From Bursaphelenchus xylophilus (taxonomy: Eukaryota > Nematoda > Chromadorea > Rhabditida > Aphelenchoididae), in NCBI GenBank assembly GCA_904066235.2, contig CAJFCV020000006.1, positions 1,426,001-1,490,000 of the forward strand: a stretch of DNA of 64,000 nt, given 5' to 3'. The notes under the pieces were generated by a model. That model did no database searches and was not told where the DNA came from. It saw only the letters and a program-made list of their open reading frames with translations. The translations under genes and the position numbers were made by a program. Shown in pieces: positions 10,717 to 21,169 of the stretch; positions within the stretch are counted from its first letter, which is position 1, and each line of letters starts with the position of its first letter.

Positions 10717-11330
10717 TCCTCCAACAACTTCAAGAATATCATGGAAAAAGTTGCAAACAGTCGGTGTTTGGTCGATAATTCTGTAACAAAAAAATACAAA
10801 AAAGGCTGTTGAAACCCCCGACAAACAACATACGATTGTTTTTTCGCACGCGGAAATATCGCGGCTGACCAAATTGGCCCGAATTTCGGGCAATTTTGGA
10901 ATGTTTCGAAAATGGGAGGGGAATTCAAAAATTGGGCGAAAAATACAAATTTCGCAAGATTTTGATCCCAAATCGCTGTTAGCCAGTCTGTCGGGAAAAT
11001 AGTGTGCATATCGGCGTCAATTGCATCGCTGAACAGAAAAAAAATTTTTTTTTCACCATAATTCATTTTCCCAGCGGCAAGGCGATTTTTCGATACGACA
11101 GAATGTTCATTATTTTCCCGACAGACTGTTCAATCCGTTCGCCGCAAAGTCGCTGGAGCGAAATTAACGACTTGCACTGTGCGAAAACTAAGGTTTTCTT
11201 TGCACTGTGCAATTTTTTGTTTGCACCGTGCAATAGGCTTTTTCGGGCTGTCGCTCGCACCCTGACTTTTATTGCACAGTGCAAACGGCAAATGTCGGAT
11301 CAGCGACTTTATTGAAATGAAAAAATCGCT
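10717..11330. other. Region upstream of hemicentin; family B element and scattered palindromes
   Basis: No further coding exon is visible. A family B element spans 10984-11128 (CAGTCTGTCGGGAAAATAGT ... TATTTTCCCGACAGACTG). Four GCAC(A/T)GTGC-type motifs lie at 11170-11285. The hemicentin promoter should be near here but I see no TATA box. Confidence 0.5.
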
Positions 11331-11344
11331 TATAAAATTTTTTT

Positions 11345-12110
11345 AAAAAATAAAAGAAGGTTTTTTTGCCTTTTGGGAAAAAATCAAAATTTTTTCTTTA
11401 TTTTTATCGAAAAATATTTTTTTTTTATTTATTTTTTATTTTCGCCCAAAAAATCATAAATTTGTTTTTTTATAATTGCCCATCAAAAAACCAATTTTTT
11501 TTTTCGAATTTCCCCTCAATTTTTTTAATAAACCAAAAAAAATTTATCCTCCATTTTTCCACCAAAAAATCAGAAAAAAATCTTCATCCTTTTTTTTGCC
11601 TTTTCGGAAAAAATCAAAATTTTTTCTTTAATTTTTCATCGAAAAATCCAGAAAATTTTTTAAAAATAACCTTTTGATTTTTCTCAAAAAATCATAAATT
11701 GTAAATCAAAAAAAATTTCAAAAAAATTTCTTCAAAGATTTTTCCATCAACCCCACAAAAAATTTATCCTTCTTTTTTCCACCAAAAAATCAAAAAATAT
11801 CTTCTTCTTCAGCCCTTCAGATCCCCATCTTTAAGACTTGAATAAATATTTTTTTGCCTTTTCGGAAAAAAATCATATTTTTTTCTTTAATTTTTTATCG
11901 AAAAATCCAGAAAATTTTTTAAAAATAGTTTTTTTGATTTTTTCTAAAAAATCGTAGAAGTGTTTCTTATAATTTTCCATCAAAAAATCAATTTTTCAAA
12001 GATTTTTCCATCAAACCCACAAAAAAAATTTATCCTCCATTTTCCACCAAAAAATCAAAAAAAACTTCTTTCTCAACCCCTCAAAACCCCATTTATCCTC
12101 ATAAAAACTA
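11345..12110 (+). repeat. AT-rich, imperfect triplicated segment
   Basis: About 230-260 bp is repeated three times in direct orientation, each copy starting TTTTTTTGCCTTTTCGGAAA-like (near 11360, 11598, 11850) and including ATTTATCCTCCATTTTTCCA. It is very low in G+C and gives no coding frame that survives between copies. Confidence 0.7.
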
Positions 12111-12412
12111 AATATAAAACTCGGCGAATACCCAAATTTCCCTGCCGCAAATTTCCCTATTAAACCCGTCTCGGATTCCCGTTATGAAATCGGCCGAAGA
12201 ATAAGTGGGACTTTCGGTTCGTAAACCGATATCCTCCTGGAGTTTTTTCGTGCGGCAAAAACTCGCTTCCGTCAAAAGATCAAAAAGCAGGGGAGGGAGG
12301 GTTAATTTGAGGAGAGCTTAATCATGCCGTGAGTTACGGGAGGGGAGGGAATGCAACTTCAGAAGGGGGGAAAAACACCGGGAATGCGAATTACTTTCTG
12401 GGAAAGACTTGT

Positions 12413-12823
12413 TGTAAAAAAATCGGAAAAAGTTCCTTATTTTGGCCACAGGTACCCCGCGAACTGCGCCCAAGCTTGGGCACTAAAGTTAAGAAAAAAC
12501 GCTTCGACCTAGCTGGCACTGAATTACTATAATAGCTCTACAGTTTTAAGGGTACCTACGAAGGCTGTGACGACTCATTTAGTTCTATACGGAGGCAATA
12601 AGTTTAGTTCCGGACATGTTTCATCGTATAAAGTGTAAAATCACAGGCTGCAGCCGTTTTTGAAGGGTAAGGTGGTACGTAAAAAAGAAGGTACCTCACT
12701 AACTAAATCCGCTGTCCGGGCATTGACAACGATGAATTGAGCGTGCACGCTAAATTTGGGCTAATTCCGACCAGTTTCCGCAAAGTTGTGGCCAAAATAA
12801 GGAACTTTTACCAAAAAATCATT
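12413..12823. mobile_element. ~410-bp inverted-repeat element (unique family here)
   Basis: The left arm AGTTCCTTATTTTGGCCACA (12431-12450) is repeated as its complement TGTGGCCAAAATAAGGAACT at 12787-12806, with weaker homology further in. The interior has low-copy sequence and one TTTCATCGTATAAA motif (12619-12633) shared with the family E hairpins. Confidence 0.65.
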
Positions 12824-12832
12824 TTTTTTCTA

Positions 12833-13741
12833 ACAGGGGAAGTACTCCAAGTGCGACGCTCAGATTTTCTCTAAATTTTGCACACATGTCGGGTATGGAC
12901 TAAACATCAATTCCTGAAAGTTTTAGCTCGCGCTTTGCCGACGCCGCCGAGATATCGAACGCTTTTTGCCGCCGAGAGAGCATGCTAAACGGTTGAGCCT
13001 GAACTCTCCCCATTTTCTGAACTTTCTTCCAATCTGAACCCTACCCCTTTTTCAACTCTCCCCCAAAAAAGGCTGAACTCTACCCCTTTTTGGTTTTCGC
13101 CAAAAAATCTGAACTCTCCCCCTTTTTGAACACTCCCCCATTTTGAAAATTGAAAATACGAGGTGTGACATCTTTTACGATGAATTTTTTTTTTGAAATT
13201 GAGAAAAATTTTGAGAAGAATAAGATGTCACATCTTATATTATATAGAATGAAGATGTCACACATTATTTTTTCAATTTGAAAAATTTTTTCATCGTATA
13301 AGATGTCACACATTATTTTTTCAATTTGAAAAAAATTTTCATCGTATAAGATGTCACACCTCATTTTTTCAATTTTCAAAATGAGGGGGAGTGTTCAAAA
13401 AGGGAGAGAGTTGAAAAAGGGGGAGAGTTCTGCCGCAACGATGCTAAACGTGGAGAGCGGTCAGAGGGAAAACCGCTTTTTGGCCATAACTTTGGCAGTT
13501 TCGTGCGGAAAATTTTGATTTTTTGTAGAAACATTGTCCTTTACGGTAGAAATAGGCATGAAACTTTTCGTGCCGAAATTCGGCAAAAAGTCCTAAATTT
13601 TGGCCGACTTTCAATCTAAAAATCTCGGTTGTTTCTGCAAAGCGCGAGCTAGGATTCTCGCATATATTTTAGATAAAATTGCTCTAAATTTGTGCCAAGT
13701 TTCATCAAAATCTGAGCGTCGCACTTGGAGTACTTCCCTAG
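12833..13741 (+). mobile_element. Family A element interrupted by a nested insertion
   Basis: The left terminus ACAGGGGAAGTACTCCAAGT pairs with the right terminus ACTTGGAGTACTTCCCT (13724-13740). The interior matches other family A copies but is split at ATGCTAAACG by the insertion at 12992-13440. Confidence 0.85.
12992..13440. mobile_element. Nested 449-bp inverted-repeat element with 10-bp target duplication
   Basis: ATGCTAAACG is present immediately on both sides (12982-12991 and 13441-13450) but only once in uninterrupted family A copies. Element ends are GTTGAGCCTGAACTCTCCCC and, complemented, GTTGCGGCAGAACTCTCCCC. Inside are further inverted copies of TGAACTCTCCCCCTTTTT and three ATCGTATAAGATGTCACAC-like blocks. 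A 9-10-bp duplication suits Mutator-like elements; assignment is inferred. Confidence 0.8.
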
Positions 13742-14057
13742 AAAAATCATAGAACTTTTCATACCCAAAAAATACACAGTATAATTACAAATAAAAAAAA
13801 ATAAAATAAAGTAAAGACAGCAGAACGTCGCGGAACCCGGATGTCCCAACTCCAATCCATTGTTTTGAAGTGGGAATCAAAATAAAGGCCCGGCGAAGGG
13901 AGTTGTCATCTGTTTTATGTTGACACTACTCCCCAAAAACAGTATCGGAATAAAGCGACAGTTCGGATGGGCTTTAAAATCTTTTTTTTTACTATTTTAT
14001 TCTGTGAAGATGTGACGAATTACAGGCAAAAAAATTACCGCAAAATTTCGATAATTT

Positions 14058-14765
14058 ACAGGGGAAGTACTCCAAGTGCGACGCTCAGATTTTGATGAAA
14101 CTTGGCACAAATTTAGAACAATTTTTTCTAAGATATATGCGAAAATCCTAGCTCGCGCTTTGCAGAAACAACCGAGATTTTTAGATCGAAAGTCGGCCAA
14201 AATTTAGGACTTTTTGCCGAATTGCGGCACAAAAAGTTTCATGCCTATTTCTACCGTAAAGGATAATGTTTCTTCAAAAAATCAATTTTTTCCGCGCGAC
14301 ACTGCCAAAGTTATGGCCAAAGAGGTGTTTTTTCTCTGACCGCTCTCCACGTTTAGCGTGCACGACTTAGCTATGAGTCGGGGTATAGGATGGCCCCTAA
14401 CTTGCCCTCTACTCCTAGTATTCACTACCCCTGATAACCCGGAGACACAAACTCGAGGACTCTGGCAATAAAACGGTGGACTCTCGCAAAATTGATTCCA
14501 CTTTGTGTCGGCACGACCGGGTAGGATCAAACGGAAACTTCCCACAGACTTCACAAAAATATCTTTGTTTCACCAACGAGTCTGACCGAAAAGCGGTCGA
14601 TCCATTACATTTATATTAAAATGTTCGTGTTTATGCTAATTTCTGGGAATTCTTCACGAAATCGTGACAGCTCTCTCGGCGGCATAAATCGTTCGATATC
14701 TCGGCGGCGTCCGCAAAGCGCGAGCTAAAACTTTCAGGAATTGATATTTAGTCCATACCCGACGA
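14058..14765 (+). mobile_element. Family A element interrupted by a ~300-bp insertion
   Basis: It starts CAGGGGAAGTACTCCAAGTG after TA and follows the family order to AATTGATATTTAGTCCATAC at 14737-14756. Continuity breaks after GTTTAGCGTGC (about 14363) and resumes at CTCTCTCGGCGGC (about 14670). The right inverted terminus is missing or diverged. Confidence 0.75.
14364..14669 (-). mobile_element. LTR-like fragment inserted in family A
   Basis: Positions 14364-14476 are the reverse complement of the segment at 7979-8095 (GGAGACACAAACTCGAGGAC; TTGCCAGAGTCC complement). The remainder is not seen elsewhere in the window. It carries AATAAAAC-type signals but no protein remnant. Confidence 0.45.
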
Positions 14766-14934
14766 TGGATTCCATCGAAAGACTTCGGATCCACCGAGGA
14801 AGACTTTTTTAGCATAGTGCAAGAACCAAAAATCAGCAAGTTTCCGAAAAAAGAGCAAAGTTAATCTCGTTACAATGAAGCCTTTGTGCGGGCAACAAAA
14901 AATGTCTACGCACTTTATGAAAATATGAAATATC

Positions 14935-15231
14935 AATTGTCGGGAAAATAATGTGGATTTGTCGCGCCTTGAAAAATCCACATTATTTTCCCGACAGACT
15001 GATAATTCATATTTTCAAAAAGTCCATGGACATTTTTTTGGAAAGCAAAGTGTTTTCGTATCAGTATGTCGGGAAAATAATATGGATTTCCGCGCCTTGG
15101 AATTTCCCATCATTCTTTTGCGACGGCTGGACGCGACTAGGAATTAAGAAAATTTTTAAAAAAATGCGCGACTCTGCGACTAGGCGAGACATTTTTTTGC
15201 GACAAATCCATATTATTTTCCCGACAGACTG
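14935..15231. mobile_element. Two family B inverted-repeat elements
   Basis: The first (14935-15001) is almost all inverted repeat: TTGTCGGGAAAATAATGTGG, a short centre, then CCACATTATTTTCCCGACAG. The second (15062-15231) is a normal-length copy from CAGTATGTCGGGAAAATAAT to TATTATTTTCCCGACAGACT, with GGATTTCCGCGCC inside. Confidence 0.85.
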
Positions 15232-15234
15232 AGA

Positions 15235-15990
15235 AGTTGAAAAAAGCCTATTAGCACGTTCATAAAGGGCATGGACATTTTTCGTTTATTTTTTCATCAC
15301 TTTTATCAAATTCCACATTATTTTCCCGACAGAATGACAGCACCATAAAGGGTTGTGTTTCCACAAAAAATCGTTTTTTTCCGCGCGAAATTGGCTAAAA
15401 TATGGCCAATTTTTTTTCTCTCACCACTCTCCTCATTTCGCATACTATCTGCGAGAATTTGACAAAAAAATACGTCTGCCAAATTGACGAAAAATCCCAG
15501 CATTACAGAGTCAGCAAATCCCCATTTTCCAAAATGAAAAAAATCCAAAATTTTTTTCCACACCCCGCAAAAGGTAATTGTAAAACCCCCCTCCTCCTCC
15601 TCCTTCAGCCCACTTGAAATTCAAATTTCAACAAGCCCAATTGATCCGATAAGTTGATGAGACAAAACAAAAAACATTTTCCTTTTGTGAAAAAGAAAAC
15701 TTTTCGCCCCAAAAAAACGTGGAGAATGACTTTAGGAATCGCCCATGTTTCATTCGAAAGATCCGAAAAGGTTGGCCATTCAGAAGAGGGAAATTCATTT
15801 CCAAGACGGATTTTTGATGATTTCAAGAGCTGAAAGGAGCAAGCAGCGTTGTAGCCGAAGCTTCCATAAACTTGCGGAAGACGCGCCCTATATGGCTTCG
15901 GATTTATAAATTTTCCTTGGTGTCCAGAAAAAATGTCACAATGACACAATTTTGTAAAGTTCTGCGCACATTTTGGTTAGAGACCATATG
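15235..15990. other. No supported gene; repeat remnants
   Basis: A family B end (CCACATTATTTTCCCGACAG) lies near 15315 and a short family A stretch at 15360-15440. The rest to about 15960 is low-copy sequence with open frames that show no codon pattern or domain I recognise. Confidence 0.5.
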
Positions 15991-16445
15991 TCGGCGCCTG
16001 GAAAGTTTAGCCCGCGCTGTGCAAAGGCGGCCAAGGTATTTAGCGATCTAACCGAGAGAGTACGCGAAACGCGGAGATAAATCAGAGAGAAAACCGCGTT
16101 TTGGCCATAGCTTTGCTAGTTAAGTGCGGAAAAAAATGATTTTTTGTGGAAACATTGCCCTCTATGGAAGAAATAGACATGAAACTTTTTGTGTCGAAAT
16201 ACGGCAAAAGGTGTCAAATTTTCGCCAACCTGGCCAATTTGAAGAAAATATGGCCGAATTAGAAAAATATGGCCAAATTGAAGAAAATATGGCCAAATCT
16301 CATGAAACCTGGCCATTTCGAAGAAAATATGGCCAAATTAGAAAAATTTGGCCAAGGTTGAAAGAAAACATGGGCCAGGTTGAAAAATGCGGCCATATGG
16401 AGAATTTCTTCTCAAATTGAAAAAAATATGGCCATATTTTTGTCT
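15990..16445 (+). repeat. Family A fragment followed by ATGGCCAAAT minisatellite
   Basis: Family A blocks (TTTAGCCCGCGCTGTG, GAGAGAGTACGCGAAACGCG, TATGGAAGAAATAGACATG) run to about 16215. They give way to about ten copies of AATATGGCCAAATT / GAAGAAAATATGGCC through 16440, the same minisatellite as at 29.8-30.8 kb. Confidence 0.75.
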
Positions 16446-17075
16446 TCGGTCCGGCGACTTTCCGGAACGGCTAATAGAAATAGGCAGTTGTGAAAAATCA
16501 AAAAAAAAATATTTGTCTAATATTCCATTATATAATATTTAAAAATCTCGGTCGTCTCTGAAGACTTCGACTAGAAATCCCACAATTAACTTCTCCGGTA
16601 AAACAAATATGTAAATTTTTGGCCCAAAATTCAAGAAGTGCCACATTTTTGCCAATTTTGAGCTAAAAAGTCTCGGTCCTCCGACAGAATGATAAACCCA
16701 GTTCTCCCTAAATGAAAACTGACCAGTCTTTGGACCAAAAAAAGCACCCACTGAATCGTTATTACACAATCTTTCGTTCAACCCGATTCAAAACAAAGAT
16801 GGACTTTAAAATAATACACAAAAAAATCCCTTTTGTATATCTTCCAGTGAACAAGATATGCCAAAGAAGAAGATACGAAGCGTATTGAAGGGCGATATTT
16901 TCTATAATTCTCTGTAATGACCCGGTCATTTCGCAATTATCGCGTGCGTAATATTGCGACTATTGTCTTTTCTCACCTCTTTGCCCAGCCAAGCGCGCCA
17001 CTTTATTCAAATTTCCCGCAAATCTCTTTGGATCAAAGAGGAAAAGGTATGGTAATTTGAGACGGGAAATTCTCC
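16446..17075. other. No supported gene
   Basis: Low-copy AT-rich sequence with no recognisable domain, RNA or repeat of the main families apart from short family A-like phrases (16540-16680). Confidence 0.4.
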
Positions 17076-17455
17076 GAACGCGACGCTCAGATCTTGATGA
17101 AACTTGGCACAGATTTAGAGCAATTTTTTATAAGAAATATATGAGATTTCTAGCTTGCGGGTTGCAGAAACGAAAGAGATTTTTAGGTCGAAAGTTGGCG
17201 AAAATTGAAAAATTTTTTGTGCGAATTTTAGCATGAAAAGTTACATGGCTATTTCTACCGAGGAGTGTAATGTTTCCACAAAATTTCAATTTTTTCCAAC
17301 CAAAACTGGCAAAGATACGGCCAAAAAGTGTTTTTTTCTCTCTGACCGCTCTCCGCGTTTCGCGCACTCTCTCGGCCGCAAAAGTCGATGAAAATCACAG
17401 CTGCGCTTGTAAGGTGTGAGCTAAAATTTTTTGGAATTGATGTGTGGCCAATGAA
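17076..17455 (+). repeat. Family A fragment
   Basis: It reads CGCGACGCTCAGATCTTGAT through AGAAATATATGAGATTTC, TTTTTAGGTCGAAAGTTGGC, GAGGAGTGTAATGTTTCCAC and TCTGACCGCTCTCCGCGTTT, ending near ATTGATGTGTGGCC. The element is complete on the left but truncated on the right. Confidence 0.75.
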
Positions 17456-17461
17456 TATCCT

Positions 17462-17600
17462 AGCACAGTGCAATTTCCTAGTTCAAAAAAGCCTACATTT
17501 CTGCACCGTGCCATTCTCTAGTTCAAAAAAGCCTATGCTTTTGCACAGTGCAATTCTCTAGTTCAAAAAAGCCTATGCTTTTGCACAGTGCAATTTTCTA
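17462..17600 (-). repeat. GCAC(A/T)GTGC palindrome array, inverted orientation
   Basis: Four units read TTCAAAAAAGCCTATGCTTT on the plus strand, i.e. the reverse of the array at 5.2 kb. It leads directly into the tRNA pseudogene and is part of the duplicated flank shared with the 19.1-19.24-kb locus. Confidence 0.85.
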
Positions 17601-17637
17601 TTACTCAGTGAATAGTTTTGTTGAAAAAACAAACCAC

Positions 17638-17710
17638 GGTTTCGTGGTGTAGTGGTTATCACGTCTGCTATACACGCAGAAGGCCGCCGCTTCGAGCCCG
17701 GCCGGGACCT
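17638..17710 (+). pseudogene. Degenerate tRNA-Val copy
   Basis: It resembles the intact tRNA-Val but differs at key places. The anticodon loop is TATACAC, so the universally conserved U33 is A. The T arm GCCGC-TTCGAGC-CCGGC has a mismatched closing pair, and GGTTTCG adds a second wobble to the acceptor stem. It is probably not functional. Confidence 0.8.
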
Positions 17711-17798
17711 AACATGCCCCACATGCACTTGCTACATGTATATATACGCTGAGAAAGCACAGTGCGTTTTGCCGACTGTTGACAGCACACAAAGGGTA

Positions 17799-17992
17799 CT
17801 AGTCCGTTCGTGAAGTCGCTGGAATGATTTCGGCGACGCGCACTGTGCAAGAAAACTCAGGGTGCGGGCGACAGCCCAAAAAAGCCTATTGCACTGTGCA
17901 AAAAGCCAAAAATTGCACAGTGCAAAGTGAAGTTTCGGTTTCGCGGAGTCCATGTCGCCGAAATCATTCCAACGACTTTACGAACGGACTAG
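17799..17992. mobile_element. Family D element, 194 bp, TA-flanked
   Basis: The ends are CTAGTCCGTTCGTGAAGTCG and, complemented, CTAGTCCGTTCGTAAAGTCG. The inverted arms run on through GCTGGAATGATTTCGGCGAC. TA is found on both sides. The interior holds three palindromes (GCACTGTGC) and the phrase GGGTGCGGGCGACAGCCC, which recurs at 50.7-51.4 kb. Confidence 0.85.
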
Positions 17993-18054
17993 TAGCAGAA
18001 AAATGCACTTTGAGCCGCGAAAAAAATCTATGCACTTTATAAAACGACTAATAA

Positions 18055-18280
18055 CAGTCTGTCGGGAAAATAAAGAGTATGTATAACGTCGCTGCCTGAT
18101 AGAGAGGAGTAAAAATGAATATGCAATTTGTCATACAGTAGACAGAAAAGATCACAATAAACGGTAAAACCTCTGCAGTACAAACTCTCATATAGTGTCT
18201 TCAAACTCTCATATAGTGTCACGAAAATTGGCGATGCGATTTTCGCCTCGACAGAACACTCATTATTTTCCCTACAAACC
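18055..18280. mobile_element. Family B element
   Basis: It runs from CAGTCTGTCGGGAAAATAAA to a weaker right end TCATTATTTTCCCTACAAAC. The interior contains an 18-bp direct duplication of AAACTCTCATATAGTGTC. Confidence 0.65.
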
Positions 18281-19060
18281 TCGCTCAACCAAATTTCCCC
18301 ATTCCGCACATTCACACCTCCAGATGACCCAGACTTGAACCCGTGAAAAGCCGAGATCTTTAAAACGAAAACTCAAAAAAATTCATCTTTTTTAACGCGA
18401 CCTCAGTCATCGGAACGGGGCTGGTCATTAATTTCAATTGGGCCCCGCTCTCTCGGATCACAGCTACCGAAAAGCGGCCCCCAGGCGGCGGGACGAAAAT
18501 CGCTGCTGATGAAATAAAAACATTAAATTTATTGGGTTTTACGGCATTTCAGATGTTCGTAGTTAACTGAGTTATGGGCGGGGGTTAGTCATCGGCCAAG
18601 AGACTAATACAGTAGGAAAAGGGGGTGTTTGGATCATAGAATCGGGCGAAAATTTGTGTAAAATGTTATCTTGCTAAAGATATACAAGCTAAAAAACTTT
18701 TTTTAGGATTTTATGGCGAAAACTTGATTTTTTGGCATTCTGTTGCAAGTACGGATTTTGGTGGGAAATGCGATAACAAATTTTTGATGCACTTTGACTG
18801 TTCTTTGAGAGAAGTTAAGCGATAAAAATCAATTCAGTCTGTCGGGAAAATAATGAGCGCTCTGTCGCAGCGAAAAGGGTTGTGTCGCGGTAAAAATGCC
18901 GAAACGACCAAAATTTTCAGGTCGAAATTTGAGGAAATTTTGACATTTTATTCCGTGTCTACTTGTAACGAACGTACGGGATAGTGTTTTCACAAATTTA
19001 TATAAGGTTTTCCTGTTCAAAGATCAACAAAATTTACTGCGCTTTCTCAGCATGGAAGAT
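18281..19060. other. No supported gene; repeat shared with 47.4 kb
   Basis: Positions 18705-18870 (TTTTTTGGCATTCTGTTGCA-like, GATGCACTTTGACTGTTC, then a family B end) recur at 47390-47560 in the same order and orientation. The remainder shows no gene. Confidence 0.5.
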
Positions 19061-19070
19061 GTGAAGCGTT

Positions 19071-19143
19071 AGGTCCCGGCCGGGTTCGAACCGGCGGCCT
19101 TCTGCGTGTAAAGCAGACGTGATAACCACTACACCACGAGACC
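19071..19143 (-). tRNA. tRNA-Val (anticodon TAC)
   Basis: It is identical over the mature sequence to the copy at 5071-5143: acceptor GGTCTCG/CGGGACC, anticodon loop TTTACAC, T loop TTCGAAC. Its 5' flank (19144-19240) is the reverse complement of the flank of the degenerate copy at 17.64 kb. There is no close T-run terminator; the first run of four T is about 35 nt downstream. Confidence 0.92.
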
Positions 19144-19247
19144 ACGGCTATCTTTTTCGACAAAACTTTTCACGCAGTAATAGAAAATTGCACAGTGCAA
19201 AAGTGTAGGCTTTTTTGAATTAGGAAATTGCACTGTGCATAAACTTA

Positions 19248-19962
19248 CAGGGGAAGTACTTCAAGTGTGACGCTCAGATTTTCTTTAAATTTTGCACACA
19301 CGTCGGGTATGGACTAAATATCAATTCCTGAAAGTTTTAGCTCGCGCTTTGCGGACGCCGCCGAGATATCGAACGATTTATGCCGCCGAGAGAGCACGCT
19401 AAACGTGGAGAGCGGTCAGAGAGAAAAGCGCTTTTTGGCCATAACTTTGGCAGTTTCGTGCGGAAAAATCTGATTTTTTGTAGAAACATTATCCTTTGCG
19501 GTAGAAATAGGCATGAAACTTTTCGTGCCGAAATTCGGCAAAAAGTCCTAAATTTTCGCCGACTTTTGATCTAAAAATCTCGGTTGTTTCTGTAAAGCGC
19601 GAGCTAGGATTCTCGCATATATCTTAGAAAAAATTACTAGTCGGGACAAAAAGTCCTGATAATTTTGCACCGTGCGGATTTTGCGCGGTTTCTGTCGCAC
19701 TCTGAAAAAACGATTTGTCGCTTCGAAAAATGGGAATCGCGCGCGACAATAAGGCAAAAACAAACAAAATGCACTGTGCAAATGCACTTTTCGGGTCAAA
19801 TGCACCGTGCAAAACACTTTTTTCGCGATTTTCGCAGCGACGGCCCAAAACGTTCAAATCCGCACGGTGCAAAATTATCAGGACTTTTTGTCCCGACTAG
19901 TATTCTAAATTTATGCCAAGTTTCATCAAAATCTGAGCGTCACACTTCAAGTACTTCCCTTG
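19248..19962. mobile_element. Family A element, most complete copy, TA-flanked
   Basis: The left end CAGGGGAAGTACTTCAAGTG and the complemented right end CAAGGGAAGTACTTGAAGTG form good terminal inverted repeats that extend through GACGCTCAGATTTT. TA is present on both sides. Excluding the nested element it is about 450 bp. No transposase frame is present, so this is a non-autonomous element. Confidence 0.85.
19637..19900. mobile_element. Family D element nested in family A, TA-flanked
   Basis: The ends CTAGTCGGGACAAAAAGTCC and their exact complement enclose arms continuing through TGATAATTTTGCACCGTGCG. TA is duplicated where the family A sequence is interrupted. Its ends share only CTAGTC with other family D copies, so it is a separate subfamily. 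Confidence 0.88.
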
Positions 19963-19984
19963 TAAGTTAAATTTTTTTAAGCCA

Positions 19985-20600
19985 AAATTATTGCACTGTG
20001 CAAAGTGTAGGGTTTTTTCAACTAGAGAACTGCACTGTGCAAAAATGTTGGCTTTTTTGTACTAGGAAATTGCACTGTGCAAAAGTGTATGCCTTTTTGG
20101 ACTAGGAAATTGAACGCTAATTGTCAGATATTTAAAAAACAGAGTAAGTTAGGATGTTTTGTAAAATACGCATAAAAACCAAGGCTTTTTTGAACTAGGA
20201 AATTGCACTCTGGTTATTGTAAGATATTTAAACACAGAGTAAAAATAGTTTGTAAAATACGTCTGGACCATCAAACGAAAACTTTTTGAACCAAAATGTT
20301 GCATTGTGCAAAAATGTAGGCTTTTTTAAACTAGGAAATTGCACTCTGGTTATTGTAAGATATTTAAACACAGAGTAAAAATATACTTTGTAAAATACGT
20401 CTGGACCATCAAAATTAAAATTTTTTAAGCCAAAATTATTGCACTGTGCAAAAGCATAGGCGTTTTTGAACTATGAAATTGCACTATGCTAATTGCATAT
20501 TTACAAAATTATACTTAAAAACAGAGTAAGTTAAGATGTTTTGTAAAATACGACTTACCTATCCAACTTTGAAATTTTGCACTGTGCAGAATTTAAAGGC
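19985..20600 (+). repeat. Palindrome array merging into a ~130-bp tandem repeat
   Basis: The GCACTGTGC units give way to repeats containing TTGCACTCTGGTTATTGTAA, AACACAGAGTAAAAATA and TTTGTAAAATACGTCTGGAC (about 20205 and 20338, with partial copies either side). In these the palindrome has decayed to GCACTCTGG. Confidence 0.8.
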
Positions 20601-21168
20601 ACGGCGCGGAAAGCCTCATCGACAAAAAGAAGTCTACACACTTTTGAAAAATCAAAACACCTTCATTCTCCCCAATTTTTCAACGTTATTCCCGAAAATC
20701 TCCCCTCTTTTTCGCTCCAAAATTGATCAATTTTAATGATTTCCGGCAAGAAGTAATCTTCATGATCCCGATCTTGAAGGCTAAGCCGACATCAGCGACG
20801 TTTTGATGTTTCCAGCACATTCATCAAGCTCATACGGCCACAAATAACCCCATCAAAAGGTCCCGTTATCCATTTGTAAAGCTCCTTTTCCACCTGCCTC
20901 GAGGGCATTGGAAGGAAATTTTTTGTCTTGATCCCACTTATCACGCCGTTCTCGCAACAAAACAGTTCGCAAAAGTGTTATTTATTTATTATCGGCTCGG
21001 GATGTGGAAAGAGGCTCTTTCGCCCGTGAGGGAAACAAATGACCCCACTAATTGGGCCGACACATCAGTCCGGCCTTTGATTGTCGAGTTTTGTGAAGTC
21101 AAAAAAAAAGAGAAATCTGAATTTGAATACAAAACTCATGCCACCGTGAGGTTTCTGAGTTACTAGTC
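20601..21168. other. No supported gene
   Basis: Low-copy sequence. A minus-strand frame at about 20812-20910 (starts MPSRQVEKELYKW) looks protein-like over 38 codons but has no recognised domain or splice partner, so it is not called. Confidence 0.4.
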
Positions 21169-21169
21169 C

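Noticed and set aside
12329..12532. 67-codon plus frame
   Set aside because: It enters the inverted-repeat element at 12.41 kb and has no recognisable content.
17638..17710. Third functional tRNA-Val
   Set aside because: A at position 33, a broken T-stem pair and an extra acceptor wobble make function unlikely.
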